Below the pieces are notes generated by a model. That model was not told where the DNA came from. It was given only the letters and a program-made list of their open reading frames with translations, and ran no database searches. From Candidatus Sulfidibacterium hydrothermale (GTDB taxonomy: Bacteria; Bacteroidota; Bacteroidia; Bacteroidales; F082), in NCBI RefSeq assembly GCF_020149915.1, contig NZ_CP083760.1:2790001-2854000 (forward strand): a stretch of DNA of 64,000 bases, read 5' to 3'. The position numbers and the translations under genes are program-made. This document shows, piece after piece, positions 8,153-16,011 of this stretch (the stretch's first letter is position 1; each line of letters starts with the position of its first letter).

Positions 8153-9589
8153 TTACATGTGGAATAAAATTAAATCCTGTAACCAGTAAATGAAGATACC
8201 ACCAAAGTATCCGATCAAAGCCAACCAGCTGATCTTTTTCATATACCAGATAAAATCGATTTTTTCGAGAGCCATGGCAGCTACTCCGGCAGCAGAACCA
8301 ATGATCAGGATACTTCCACCGGTACCGGCAGCATAAGCCAACAGTTCCCAGAAAGCACCATCCTGAACAAAATGATGCAGATACGGATGTCCTTCGACCA
8401 TTGCATGGGTCAGAACAGGATACATTCCCATAGCTCCGGCAGTAAGCGGTACATTGTCTACAATGGATGATAACAAACCAATGGCGGCATTGATTCCGTA
8501 AATGTTATGAACGTTTTTGTCCAACCAGTGGCTGGCCAATGCCAAATGTCCGGCCGACTCGAGTGCAGCCACTGCCGACAGAATACCGAGGAAGAAGAAG
8601 ATCGTCGGGATATCCACTTTTTTCAGAACACCTACCACAGAAAGTTTACGACGGTCTTCTGCCGATTTATTTTTATGAATTAATTCGGTCGTAATCCAGA
8701 TAATACTCAGACCAAACAACATGCCCATGTAAGGAGGCAAATGGGTCAGGGTTTTCAGAATAGGAACGAATACCAAAGCACCGATTCCCATAATCAGCAA
8801 CAGTTTTCTTTCACCGGGAGTGGTAAATGCTGCCGTCTCGGTTTCATCCAGTTTGGGTCTTTTAATGGTTCCCCGCATATAAATTGAAACAATGGCCAGC
8901 GGGAAAAGCATATTGAAAACACTTGGAACAAATACCATGGCAATAATGTTGGCTGCTGTTACCTGTCCGCCAATCCACAGCATAATGGTGGTTACGTCGC
9001 CGATCGGTGAAAAAGCGCCACCTGCATTGGCTGCAATAACTACCATACTGGCAAAGAACCAACGGGTTTTCTTGTCGTCCACCAATTTGTTCAAAAGGGT
9101 AACAATAACAATGGTTGTGGTCAGGTTATCCAGCACTGCCGACATGAAAAAGGTGAGGACACTCAGGATCCACAAAAGTTTTACCTTGCTTGTGGTGGTA
9201 ATTTTGTCGGTAATCAGTTTAAATCCCTGGTGTTGGTCTACAGTTTCCACAATGGTCATAGCACCCAACAGGAAGAAAAGGATTTCACTAATATCGCCCA
9301 GATGTTCAATAATCTGGTTATCCACAACGAAATAACGCATCTTCTCCAGCATGGTTGCTTCCGGATGCGTTTTTACGAAGTCCTGCATCATTGTACTGTG
9401 ACTAAAGTGCGCCCAGGCATCGCTGAAACCAAGCGAAAGGATATTGGAAACATCCAACAGGTAAATTCCCCACACCAATACGCCCAGCAAAAGGGCCGAA
9501 GCTGCTTTGTCTATCTGCAGCGGGTTTTCTAAAGCTATGGCGGTATATCCGAGGATAAAAATCACCACCATCAAGGTGAAAGTAAACAT
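8153..9589 (-). CDS. nhaD: NhaD-type Na+/H+ antiporter, copy 2
   Basis: A 478-residue paralogue of the gene just downstream, with the same motifs in the same order: FFLLGAMTIVETVDQHQGF, LDNLTTTIVIVTLL, ANAGGAFSPIGDVTTIMLW, SSIVDNVPLTAGAMGMYP. The copies are very similar in the transport core and differ most in the loops around residues 60-80, 250-265 and 400-410, which suggests a tandem duplication followed by divergence. Two copies may give different pH or Na+ ranges; this is inference. It diverges from the exbB-exbD-tonB-folC cluster and has its own TAnnTTTG element and terminator. Confidence 0.9.
   Translation of the reverse strand: MFTFTLMVVIFILGYTAIALENPLQIDKAASALLLGVLVWGIYLLDVSNILSLGFSDAWAHFSHSTMMQDFVKTHPEATMLEKMRYFVVDNQIIEHLGDISEILFFLLGAMTIVETVDQHQGFKLITDKITTTSKVKLLWILSVLTFFMSAVLDNLTTTIVIVTLLNKLVDDKKTRWFFASMVVIAANAGGAFSPIGDVTTIMLWIGGQVTAANIIAMVFVPSVFNMLFPLAIVSIYMRGTIKRPKLDETETAAFTTPGERKLLLIMGIGALVFVPILKTLTHLPPYMGMLFGLSIIWITTELIHKNKSAEDRRKLSVVGVLKKVDIPTIFFFLGILSAVAALESAGHLALASHWLDKNVHNIYGINAAIGLLSSIVDNVPLTAGAMGMYPVLTHAMVEGHPYLHHFVQDGAFWELLAYAAGTGGSILIIGSAAGVAAMALEKIDFIWYMKKISWLALIGYFGGIFIYWLQDLILFHM
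8244..8360. repeat. 117-bp tract nearly identical to 6603-6719
   Basis: Partner of the tract in nhaD copy 1; two mismatches seen by eye over 117 bases, at the same reading-frame position in both genes. Confidence 0.85.
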
Positions 9590-9633
9590 ATTTGATTGAT
9601 TTTGTTAATAATACGAATGAAAATTAATCGCGG

Positions 9634-9641
9634 CAAATGTA
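9634..9641 (-). promoter_or_regulatory. -7 promoter element of nhaD copy 2
   Basis: TACATTTG on the minus strand matches TAnnTTTG, 45 bases before the nhaD start. I found no equally clear element for exbB in the rest of the 268-base divergent gap. Confidence 0.55.
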
Positions 9642-9857
9642 AGGAAAGAATTCTATTCGACCGGCTTTTAAAATTTGCACAGGAAAAATTTATATGAGGT
9701 CTAAATAGCATCAATTTTATGGTTTTCTGAAATAATAAAATCCTCTATTTTCAGTTAAACTAACAGCATGTTGTTTAAAAGAATACCCAACAGTTTTTCA
9801 ACATCAATGCAGAGCATTTAATTTTACATTTTTTACAAACAACATAAAAAGCAGCAT

Positions 9858-10556
9858 ATGATACCAGCGCTTCTTCTTCAACTTCATGAAACCGCACAAG
9901 CCCTGACCCCGGAAGCAGCCAAAGGCGAAATTACGCTTCCGATAATCCAACTGGTCATCAAAGGAGGGTGGATTATGGCCATTTTGGGCGTTCTTTCGAT
10001 TATTGCCGTATATATTTTTATCGAAAGATACCTGGTCATCAGCCGGGCGGCACGCGAAGACAAAAACTTCATGAACAACATTCGTTCATTTATTCTTGCC
10101 GGGAAGCTGGATTCGGCCAAAGCATTGTGTCAAACCAACAATTCACCCATTGGAAGAATGATCGAAAAAGGGTTGCTCCGTCTCGGCAAACCGCTCAACG
10201 ATATTAACGCCGCCATCGAAAATGTGGGAAAGCTGGAAATTTCCAAACTGGAAAAAAATGTAGCCGGACTAGCTACCATTGCCGGCGCAGCTCCCATGCT
10301 CGGTTTTTTGGGTACCGTTATCGGGATGATTCGTGCTTTTTATGACATGTCGATGGCAGGGAACAATATTGACATCCAGTTGCTGTCTACCGGAATCTAT
10401 CAGGCTATGATTACCACGGTAGGCGGTTTGATCGTTGGTATCACGGCTTACATTTTTTACAACGTGCTGGTAGCCCGCATTCAAAAGGTGGTTTACATTT
10501 TAGAAATCCGGACATCCGAATTTATGGACTTACTCCACGAACCGGCTAAAAAGTAA
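9858..10556 (+). CDS. exbB: MotA/TolQ/ExbB proton channel protein
   Basis: The 232-residue protein is the ExbB-type subunit of an inner-membrane proton channel that powers TonB. It has one hydrophobic segment near residues 35-55 (GGWIMAILGVLSIIAVYIFI), a cytoplasmic stretch with the family-typical GMIEKGLLRLG-like and AAPMLGFLGTVIGMI motifs, and two further membrane helices near 135-160 and 185-210. Followed directly by exbD and tonB on the same strand, so the three form one energising module for outer-membrane transport. A TolQ role in envelope division cannot be excluded, but the downstream TonB favours ExbB. Confidence 0.9.
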   Translation: MIPALLLQLHETAQALTPEAAKGEITLPIIQLVIKGGWIMAILGVLSIIAVYIFIERYLVISRAAREDKNFMNNIRSFILAGKLDSAKALCQTNNSPIGRMIEKGLLRLGKPLNDINAAIENVGKLEISKLEKNVAGLATIAGAAPMLGFLGTVIGMIRAFYDMSMAGNNIDIQLLSTGIYQAMITTVGGLIVGITAYIFYNVLVARIQKVVYILEIRTSEFMDLLHEPAKK

Positions 10557-10585
10557 ACCGTTACTCCAAACAAAAACACCTGAAA

Positions 10586-10999
10586 ATGGCTATAGAAACA
10601 AGAAATAAGATCGATTCCAGTTTCAGCATGGCATCCATGTCTGACCTGGTTTTTTTGCTGTTAATCTTCTTTATGCTAACGTCCACCCTGGTGGCTCCCA
10701 ATGCCATCAAATTATTACTCCCGTCGAGTAACAGCAAAACCATGGCCAAACAAAGTTTGTCGGTTTATATCAACAAGGAACGCCATTTTTTTATTGGAGA
10801 CAAACCGGTGGCTCCGGCCCAACTTGAAGAAAAACTTTATAACCGGATAAAAACCGACCCCAAGGCCACCATTGTTTTAAGAGCAGACAAATCTGTTCCG
10901 GTTCAGGATATCGTTACTGTAATTGACGCCATTAATCAAATTAACCGGCAATACCACACGAAACACAAAATGATTTTGGCAACCCGTCCGAACAAATAA
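10586..10999 (+). CDS. exbD: ExbD/TolR-family biopolymer transport protein
   Basis: The 137-residue protein has a short cytoplasmic N-terminus, one membrane helix with the key aspartate (SMASMSDLVFLLLIFFMLTS, Asp near residue 16) and a periplasmic domain ending in IDAINQINRQY. This is the ExbD layout. The Asp in the helix is the proton-conducting residue in the family. It begins about 30 bases after exbB and ends 9 bases before tonB. Confidence 0.92.
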   Translation: MAIETRNKIDSSFSMASMSDLVFLLLIFFMLTSTLVAPNAIKLLLPSSNSKTMAKQSLSVYINKERHFFIGDKPVAPAQLEEKLYNRIKTDPKATIVLRADKSVPVQDIVTVIDAINQINRQYHTKHKMILATRPNK

Positions 11000-11008
11000 C
11001 CACTGGGT

Positions 11009-11881
11009 ATGAACTGGGATAAAGACAAAAGTAAAGCACTGGCAGGCACCATTCTATTTCATGCGCTGGTATTGGTTTTACTTGTATTTATGGCTTTACG
11101 CACGCCTTTGCCATTACCCGGAGAACAAGGAGTAGAAGTTAACCTGGGAAGCAGCAATGTTGGTCTGGGACAAAAAGCCACCATGGTTCCCAGGAAAAAA
11201 CAACATCCCAAAACCCTTTCAAAACCGGTTTCAAAGCCGGCAGCTCATCAACCCAAACCGCAAAACACCCCATCGAAAGAGAAAAATCTGACGCAAAATA
11301 TTGAAAAAGCACCGGCTTTGCCTCCAAAGAAAAACCAGGTAAAGAAGAAAACCAAAAAAACCGCGAAGAAAAAACCACCGAAAAAAACCGTCAGTCCGGC
11401 GAAAAAAACGGCACAAAAAACGGACACTTCGAAAAGCAAACCTGTCACCCCGCCAAAGCCGGTAGTCAACCCACGGGCTTTATTCAAAGTGGCACCCGGC
11501 ACCAACAACCAAAGCCAGGGCATAAAACCCGGTTCCGGCGATATGGGTAAACCCCACGGATTTAAAGAAAGTAACCAATATCAGGGACAAGGTGGTGCCG
11601 GTCATGGTATCTCATTCAGTCTTGGAAACCGCGGGGCAAAATTTCTGGATAAACCGGCCGCAAAATTTTCTGAACAAGGAACGGTTGTGGTACGTATAGA
11701 AGTAAATCCAAAAGGCGAAGTGGTCAATGCCCGCGTGTACGCCAAGGGAACCACCGTAGTAAGCGAACAACTACGGCGTCTGGCTGTACAATCGGCCAAA
11801 AACTCGGTTTTCAGTGCCGACCCGTCAGCTCCGGCCATTCAGGTCGGAACCATTACTTATCATTTTATTTTGAAAAGATAA
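11009..11881 (+). CDS. tonB: TonB-family energy transducer
   Basis: The 290-residue protein has one N-terminal anchor helix (residues about 9-28), a long Pro/Lys-rich periplasmic spacer (about 50-150, repeated KK, PKP and KKP runs) and a C-terminal TonB domain (EQGTVVVRIEVNPKGEVVNARVYAKG, then VGTITYHFILKR). It would carry proton-motive energy from ExbB/ExbD to TonB-dependent receptors. The Lys content of the spacer is high. The stop codon lies directly before the folC leader. Confidence 0.9.
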   Translation: MNWDKDKSKALAGTILFHALVLVLLVFMALRTPLPLPGEQGVEVNLGSSNVGLGQKATMVPRKKQHPKTLSKPVSKPAAHQPKPQNTPSKEKNLTQNIEKAPALPPKKNQVKKKTKKTAKKKPPKKTVSPAKKTAQKTDTSKSKPVTPPKPVVNPRALFKVAPGTNNQSQGIKPGSGDMGKPHGFKESNQYQGQGGAGHGISFSLGNRGAKFLDKPAAKFSEQGTVVVRIEVNPKGEVVNARVYAKGTTVVSEQLRRLAVQSAKNSVFSADPSAPAIQVGTITYHFILKR

Positions 11882-11917
11882 TTGAACATTATTCTTTCCG
11901 GCAGCGGACAAATATTT

Positions 11918-11925
11918 TACTTTTG
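11918..11925 (+). promoter_or_regulatory. -7 promoter element very close to folC start
   Basis: TACTTTTG matches TAnnTTTG exactly and ends only four bases before the folC ATG at 11930. If used, transcription would begin at or near the start codon. Confidence 0.45.
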
Positions 11926-11929
11926 TCCC

Positions 11930-13222
11930 ATGAATTACGAAGAGACCATTCAATGGCTTTTCAGCCGTTTGCCCATGTACCAACGCGTAGGAAAATCAGC
12001 TTACAAAGCCGACCTTTCCGGCACTTTAGCCTTATTAAAAGCTTTGGGAAATCCTCAGGAACATTTTAAAGTCATACACGTGGCCGGCACCAACGGCAAA
12101 GGAAGTGTTTCTCATATTATTGCTTCCGTTTTACAGCAAGCCGGTTACAAAACAGGGCTTTATACGTCACCCCATCTGCGCGATTTTCGTGAACGGATCC
12201 GGATTAACGGATCGATGATCCCCCGCGAAAGCGTGATGGATTTTGTGGACAAAAACAAAAAAGCTTTCGACCGGATAGAACCCTCTTTTTTTGAAATGAC
12301 TGTGGGCATGGCTTACGATTATTTTGCTGAAGAAAAGGTGGATTTTGCGGTATTGGAAACCGGTATGGGCGGACGACTTGATTCAACCAATGTCTCAAAT
12401 CCCGTACTTTCGGTCATTACGCACATTGATTTTGATCACACGCAATTTCTTGGTGATACACTGGAAAAAATTGCCGCTGAAAAAGCCGGAATTATCAAAG
12501 AAGGTATTCCTGTGGTTATCGGTCGCCGGCAGGCAGAAACCGTTCCTGTTTTTGAGAAAAAAGCGGCTGAAAAAAACAGCGAACTGATTTTTGCTGAAGA
12601 TCATGTAGAACTAAAACCCCTTCACACCGCAAAACCGCTCGAAAAACATTACGACATCTGGTTGGATAACCAATTGATTATCGAAGACTTCAACAGTCCG
12701 TTACTCGGAAACTATCAGTCGGAAAACATGGCTACAGCCCTGCAAGCCATAGAATTACTAAACCAAAAGAAGATTATTCAAACCGACTACGCCACTATCC
12801 GCGACGGATTAGAAAACACAATAAAAAATACTCACCTGGCCGGTCGCTGGCAAATCATCAACAAAAATCCATTGACTATCGTAGATACCGGTCACAATCG
12901 CGACGGACTACTGGCCATCCGGCAACAGCTACAGGAAACCGATTACCGGAATCTGCATTTTGTGTTGGGCATGGTTTCTGACAAAAGCCATGACGGTCTG
13001 CTTCAGTTGCTTCCGAAAAAGGCCACTTATTATTTCTGCAAAGCCGATATTCCACGCGGACTGGATGCCGAAATACTGAAAGAAAAAGCTTTTAAAACCG
13101 GACTCAATGGCAACAGCTATCCTTCTGTCATGCATGCCTACCAGTCAGCAGTAAACAATGCCGGCCCGAACGATCTGGTTTTTGTAGGGGGAAGTACATT
13201 TGTAGTAGCCGAAGTCATTTAA
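11930..13222 (+). CDS. folC: Folylpolyglutamate synthase / dihydrofolate synthase
   Basis: FolC joins glutamate to dihydropteroate and extends the polyglutamate tail of folates. Motifs: VAGTNGKGSVSHI (ATP loop, near residue 52), GLYTSPHLRDFRERIRING, ETGMGGRLDSTNV, ITHIDFDHTQFLGDTLEKIAAEKAGIIK and the late VDTGHNRDGL. I start at the ATG at 11930 (MNYEETIQWLFSRLPMYQ), giving 430 residues; the frame can be extended to a TTG at 11882, but that adds residues not seen in the family. It is the last gene of the exbB-exbD-tonB run and is followed by a perfect inverted-repeat terminator. The folate enzyme FolK lies 20 kb away. Confidence 0.94.
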   Translation: MNYEETIQWLFSRLPMYQRVGKSAYKADLSGTLALLKALGNPQEHFKVIHVAGTNGKGSVSHIIASVLQQAGYKTGLYTSPHLRDFRERIRINGSMIPRESVMDFVDKNKKAFDRIEPSFFEMTVGMAYDYFAEEKVDFAVLETGMGGRLDSTNVSNPVLSVITHIDFDHTQFLGDTLEKIAAEKAGIIKEGIPVVIGRRQAETVPVFEKKAAEKNSELIFAEDHVELKPLHTAKPLEKHYDIWLDNQLIIEDFNSPLLGNYQSENMATALQAIELLNQKKIIQTDYATIRDGLENTIKNTHLAGRWQIINKNPLTIVDTGHNRDGLLAIRQQLQETDYRNLHFVLGMVSDKSHDGLLQLLPKKATYYFCKADIPRGLDAEILKEKAFKTGLNGNSYPSVMHAYQSAVNNAGPNDLVFVGGSTFVVAEVI

Positions 13223-13223
13223 A

Positions 13224-13250
13224 CCGTTTTCCCGAAATTCGGGAAAACGG
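13224..13250. terminator. Bidirectional terminator after folC
   Basis: CCGTTTTCCCGAA and its exact reverse complement flank a single A. The long perfect stem lies between two convergent genes. Confidence 0.8.
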
Positions 13251-13259
13251 AAATTTTCT

Positions 13260-13724
13260 CTAATCTCCCTGCACAAAGGGAATGTGCTCAAGAATGTTAT
13301 AGCGTATAATCGTCAAAATGTACGACTCCACTTCATAAAACTGCGTAGCCACTTTGGCATCGGTAGCTTTCTTTATTTTCTTGTAGTACTTTTTCAACAA
13401 TTTATCTCTTTTGGTACTCAATGCCAATACCTTTTTCATCCAGGCATCCGCTTGTTCATTGGTCATATGTTGCCATTGACTGACATATTCTTCAAGTAGT
13501 TGAATTCTTTCTTTTCCCAAAATTTTCCGCTGGGCTTCGTACTCATTGTACAGTTTAACAAAAGCTTCTTTTTGTGAAGGAGCAGGATGAACAAACGAGA
13601 AAACGATCTGGGCTTTTTGTGCCCCCAGAATCGACTGAATCAAATCCAGCTCACTTTGACGAGTTTGTGAAAAGCCAGCCATAGCAAAAAACATAAACAG
13701 CGAAGCCAATAATACTTTTTTCAT
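13260..13724 (-). CDS. Small secreted protein of unknown function
   Basis: Starting at the ATG at 13724 gives 154 residues with a clear signal peptide (MKKVLLASLFMFFAMAGFSQ). The upstream extension of the frame has no signal and is probably not translated. The mature part is rich in Lys and Glu and predicted helical (SELDLIQSILGAQKAQIVF, then KLYNEYEAQRKILGKERIQL, then KRDKLLKKYYKKIKKA). It resembles the short helical periplasmic proteins common in Bacteroidetes, but I do not recognise a named family. A TAnnTTTG element lies 80 bases upstream, and the gene converges on folC across a terminator. Confidence 0.75.
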   Translation of the reverse strand: MKKVLLASLFMFFAMAGFSQTRQSELDLIQSILGAQKAQIVFSFVHPAPSQKEAFVKLYNEYEAQRKILGKERIQLLEEYVSQWQHMTNEQADAWMKKVLALSTKRDKLLKKYYKKIKKATDAKVATQFYEVESYILTIIRYNILEHIPFVQGD

Positions 13725-13804
13725 TTCTTTAATTTTTAATGATGAAGATTTCAGGGAAAACGGAAAAATCCCTTTCATGAATATCCTTTCTCTTCCGTTT
13801 GGTA

Positions 13805-13812
13805 CAAAGATA
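13805..13812 (-). promoter_or_regulatory. -7 promoter element of the small secreted protein gene
   Basis: TATCTTTG on the minus strand matches TAnnTTTG. Its position supports the start at 13724 because the longer frame would overlap the promoter. Confidence 0.5.
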
Positions 13813-13927
13813 AACAATTTCAGGGAGATACAGAAAGCCGTTTTTCCCGGGCTACAGAAGACCACTTGTAAGGTGCTTTTTTCTAATTTTACAGGAAATC
13901 CTGTTAAAATTAAAAAACCATTCTGTT

Positions 13928-14243
13928 ATGAAAGGACCTGTTTTTTCTTTCGGTCTTTCTTTTGCTTGTTTCGTGTAGCAAAAAAAGCTTAAATCTGCCG
14001 GTCAGCCCGCTCATTCCCGGAAAAGGGAAACGCTTACAAACCTCCTGCACCAAAGTAATCGATGAGGCCACAAGAACACTATTCAAGAATTTTGATTCCG
14101 ATACCTTACAAGATCTTGTTACTTTTTAACATTCCCGAATCAAAGGCAAAAAATACGCTATAACATTTCCCAGTGATGTTACCCATAACAGACCCGCCGG
14201 GGCACAGTTATCCGATTTTATAATCATACCACACACCTTTTAA
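13928..14243 (+). pseudogene. Decayed lipoprotein gene
   Basis: An ATG at 13928 opens a frame (MKGPVFSFGLSFACFV) that stops within 50 bases. One base shift at the T-run restores a typical lipoprotein signal (FLSVFLLLVSCSKKS) followed by about 45 readable codons up to DTLQDLVTF. A TAA then interrupts, yet the same frame continues for about 35 further codons (HSRIKGKKYAITFPSDV to FIIIPHTF) before a second stop at 14241. One frameshift in the signal peptide and one in-frame stop therefore separate this from an intact small lipoprotein of roughly 100 residues. The family is not recognised. A sequencing or assembly error could explain one lesion, less easily both. Confidence 0.6.
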
Positions 14244-14309
14244 AGAAAGCAATAAAAGAAAAGAACTTTTTATGATCCGGCATTTCTTTTACTAAGTAAT
14301 TCCCTGAAA

Positions 14310-14326
14310 TTTCCCCCGTTACCGAA
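14310..14326 (+). promoter_or_regulatory. 17-base motif shared with the region upstream of the MFS transporter
   Basis: TTTCCCCCGTTACCGAA occurs here and again at 52060-52076, each time upstream of a metabolic or transport gene. Here it lies 20 bases before a TAnnTTTG element, about where a -33 region or an operator would be. Confidence 0.45.
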
Positions 14327-14346
14327 CAAGGAATTCATTGATTTTA

Positions 14347-14354
14347 TACCTTTG
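14347..14354 (+). promoter_or_regulatory. -7 promoter element of the ALDH7 gene
   Basis: TACCTTTG matches TAnnTTTG and lies 38 bases upstream of the ATG at 14393. Confidence 0.6.
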
Positions 14355-14392
14355 CCTACGTTTTACTATTTAGAACAAAAAACTTCATTATC

Positions 14393-15949
14393 ATGAGCAT
14401 TAAACATAATAAGGAAGATATTCTCAATAATCTGGGAATTGAAGCCGTTAATCCGGGTGTATGCACCGGAACCGAGTGGATCGACACCAAAGGCGATGTA
14501 ACCACTTCTTACTCTCCCATTGACGGAGAAGCCATTGCACAGGTAAAAAATGCCACGCTGGACGATTACGAAATGGTTATCAACAAAGCCGAAGCCGCTT
14601 TTAAACAATGGCGTGCTGTTCCGGCTCCCGTTCGTGGCGAATTGGTTCGCCAAATCGGACTGGCATTGCGCGAAAACAAAGAATATCTTGGCGCACTGGT
14701 TACCCTCGAAATGGGCAAAATCTACCAGGAAGGTCTTGGCGAAGTACAGGAGATGATCGACATCTGTGATTTTGCCGTAGGACAATCGCGTTTGATCAAC
14801 GGAACCAATCTGCAATCGGAACGAGTGAACCACCGTCTTTCGGAACAATATCATCCGTTGGGCATCGTCGGGCTGGTTACTTCTTACAATTTCCCTGTAG
14901 CTGTCTGGGCATGGAATACAGCATTAGCCATCATCGCCGGTGACGTGGTGGTATGGAAACCTTCTTCCAAAACACCGTTGACCGCTGTGGCTACCCACCG
15001 CATCATCAGCAAAGTATTAAAAGACAACAATGTACCTGAAGGCGTCTTTAACCTTGTCATTGCCAAATCGTCGGTTATGGGCGATAATTTCCTGGGCGAC
15101 AAACGGGTACGTTTACTTTCAGTTACCGGTTCTACCGCTGTAGGAAAACGGGTAGGCGGCATCGTAGGAAAACGTCTGGGCAAAACCATTCTGGAACTGG
15201 GTGGAAATAATGCTGTAATTATTGCTCCCAGCGCCGACATCCAAATGGCGGTGATGTCTACCGTATTTGGCACAGTAGGAACTGCCGGACAACGTTGTAC
15301 CACCACACGCCGGGTAATTATTCATGAAGATGTTTATGATGAAGTACGTGACAAATTTGTAGCCGCTTACAAAAACATCGTTCCCCGCATCGGCAATCCG
15401 TTGGACGAAGATTACCTTGTCGGGCCGCTCATCGACAAATTTGCTGTTGAGTTGTTTACCAATGCGGTAAAACAGGTACAAGACGAAGGCGGAAAAATTC
15501 TGTTTGGCGGTGAAGTACTCAGTGGTCCGGGTTATGAATCGGGCAACTACGTGGTTCCGTGTATTGCCGAAGCAGAAAATCATTATAAAATTGTACAGGA
15601 AGAAACCTTTGCTCCCATTGTTTACTTCATTAAATACAAAGGCGACATTATGAATGCCATTGAAATTCAAAATGATGTACCGCAAGGACTTTCTTCAGCC
15701 TGCTTTACACTCGACATGCGCGAAGCAGAAACCTTCCTCTCCTATGCCGGTTCCGACTGCGGAATTGCCAATGTAAACCTCGGCACTTCCGGCGCAGAAA
15801 TTGGCGGAGCTTTTGGTGGAGAAAAAGATACCGGCGGCGGCCGCGAATCGGGTTCGGATGCCTGGAAAGTATATATGCGCCGGCAAACCAACACCATTAA
15901 CTTCAGCACAGACTTACCGCTGGCACAAGGAATTAAATTCGATATTTAA
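14393..15949 (+). CDS. ALDH7-family aldehyde dehydrogenase (probable L-piperideine-6-carboxylate dehydrogenase)
   Basis: The 518-residue protein is an NAD(P)+-dependent aldehyde dehydrogenase. Visible residues: Asn in SYNFPVA (near 166), cofactor-binding Lys in VWKPSSKTP (189), general base Glu in LELGGNNA (268) and catalytic Cys in GTAGQRCTTTRR (302). The GTAGQRCTT sequence and overall length match the ALDH7/antiquitin group, which oxidises alpha-aminoadipate semialdehyde in lysine breakdown. That substrate is inferred from the family. No other lysine-degradation gene lies nearby; it stands alone between a decayed lipoprotein gene and a secreted peptidase. It has its own promoter element and a terminator. 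Confidence 0.85.
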   Translation: MSIKHNKEDILNNLGIEAVNPGVCTGTEWIDTKGDVTTSYSPIDGEAIAQVKNATLDDYEMVINKAEAAFKQWRAVPAPVRGELVRQIGLALRENKEYLGALVTLEMGKIYQEGLGEVQEMIDICDFAVGQSRLINGTNLQSERVNHRLSEQYHPLGIVGLVTSYNFPVAVWAWNTALAIIAGDVVVWKPSSKTPLTAVATHRIISKVLKDNNVPEGVFNLVIAKSSVMGDNFLGDKRVRLLSVTGSTAVGKRVGGIVGKRLGKTILELGGNNAVIIAPSADIQMAVMSTVFGTVGTAGQRCTTTRRVIIHEDVYDEVRDKFVAAYKNIVPRIGNPLDEDYLVGPLIDKFAVELFTNAVKQVQDEGGKILFGGEVLSGPGYESGNYVVPCIAEAENHYKIVQEETFAPIVYFIKYKGDIMNAIEIQNDVPQGLSSACFTLDMREAETFLSYAGSDCGIANVNLGTSGAEIGGAFGGEKDTGGGRESGSDAWKVYMRRQTNTINFSTDLPLAQGIKFDI

Positions 15950-15959
15950 ACATTATTAC

Positions 15960-15991
15960 AGAGCTGTCTCACTAGGGGCAGCTCTTTTTTT
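15960..15991 (+). terminator. Terminator after the ALDH7 gene
   Basis: AGAGCTG pairs with CAGCTCT around a 12-base loop and is followed by a T-run. Confidence 0.8.
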
Positions 15992-16011
15992 AACCCTAAA
16001 AAATTTATTTT

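Noticed and set aside
13725-13865. N-terminal extension of the small secreted protein
   Set aside because: The extension has no signal sequence and overlaps the promoter element; the signal peptide begins at the ATG at 13724.
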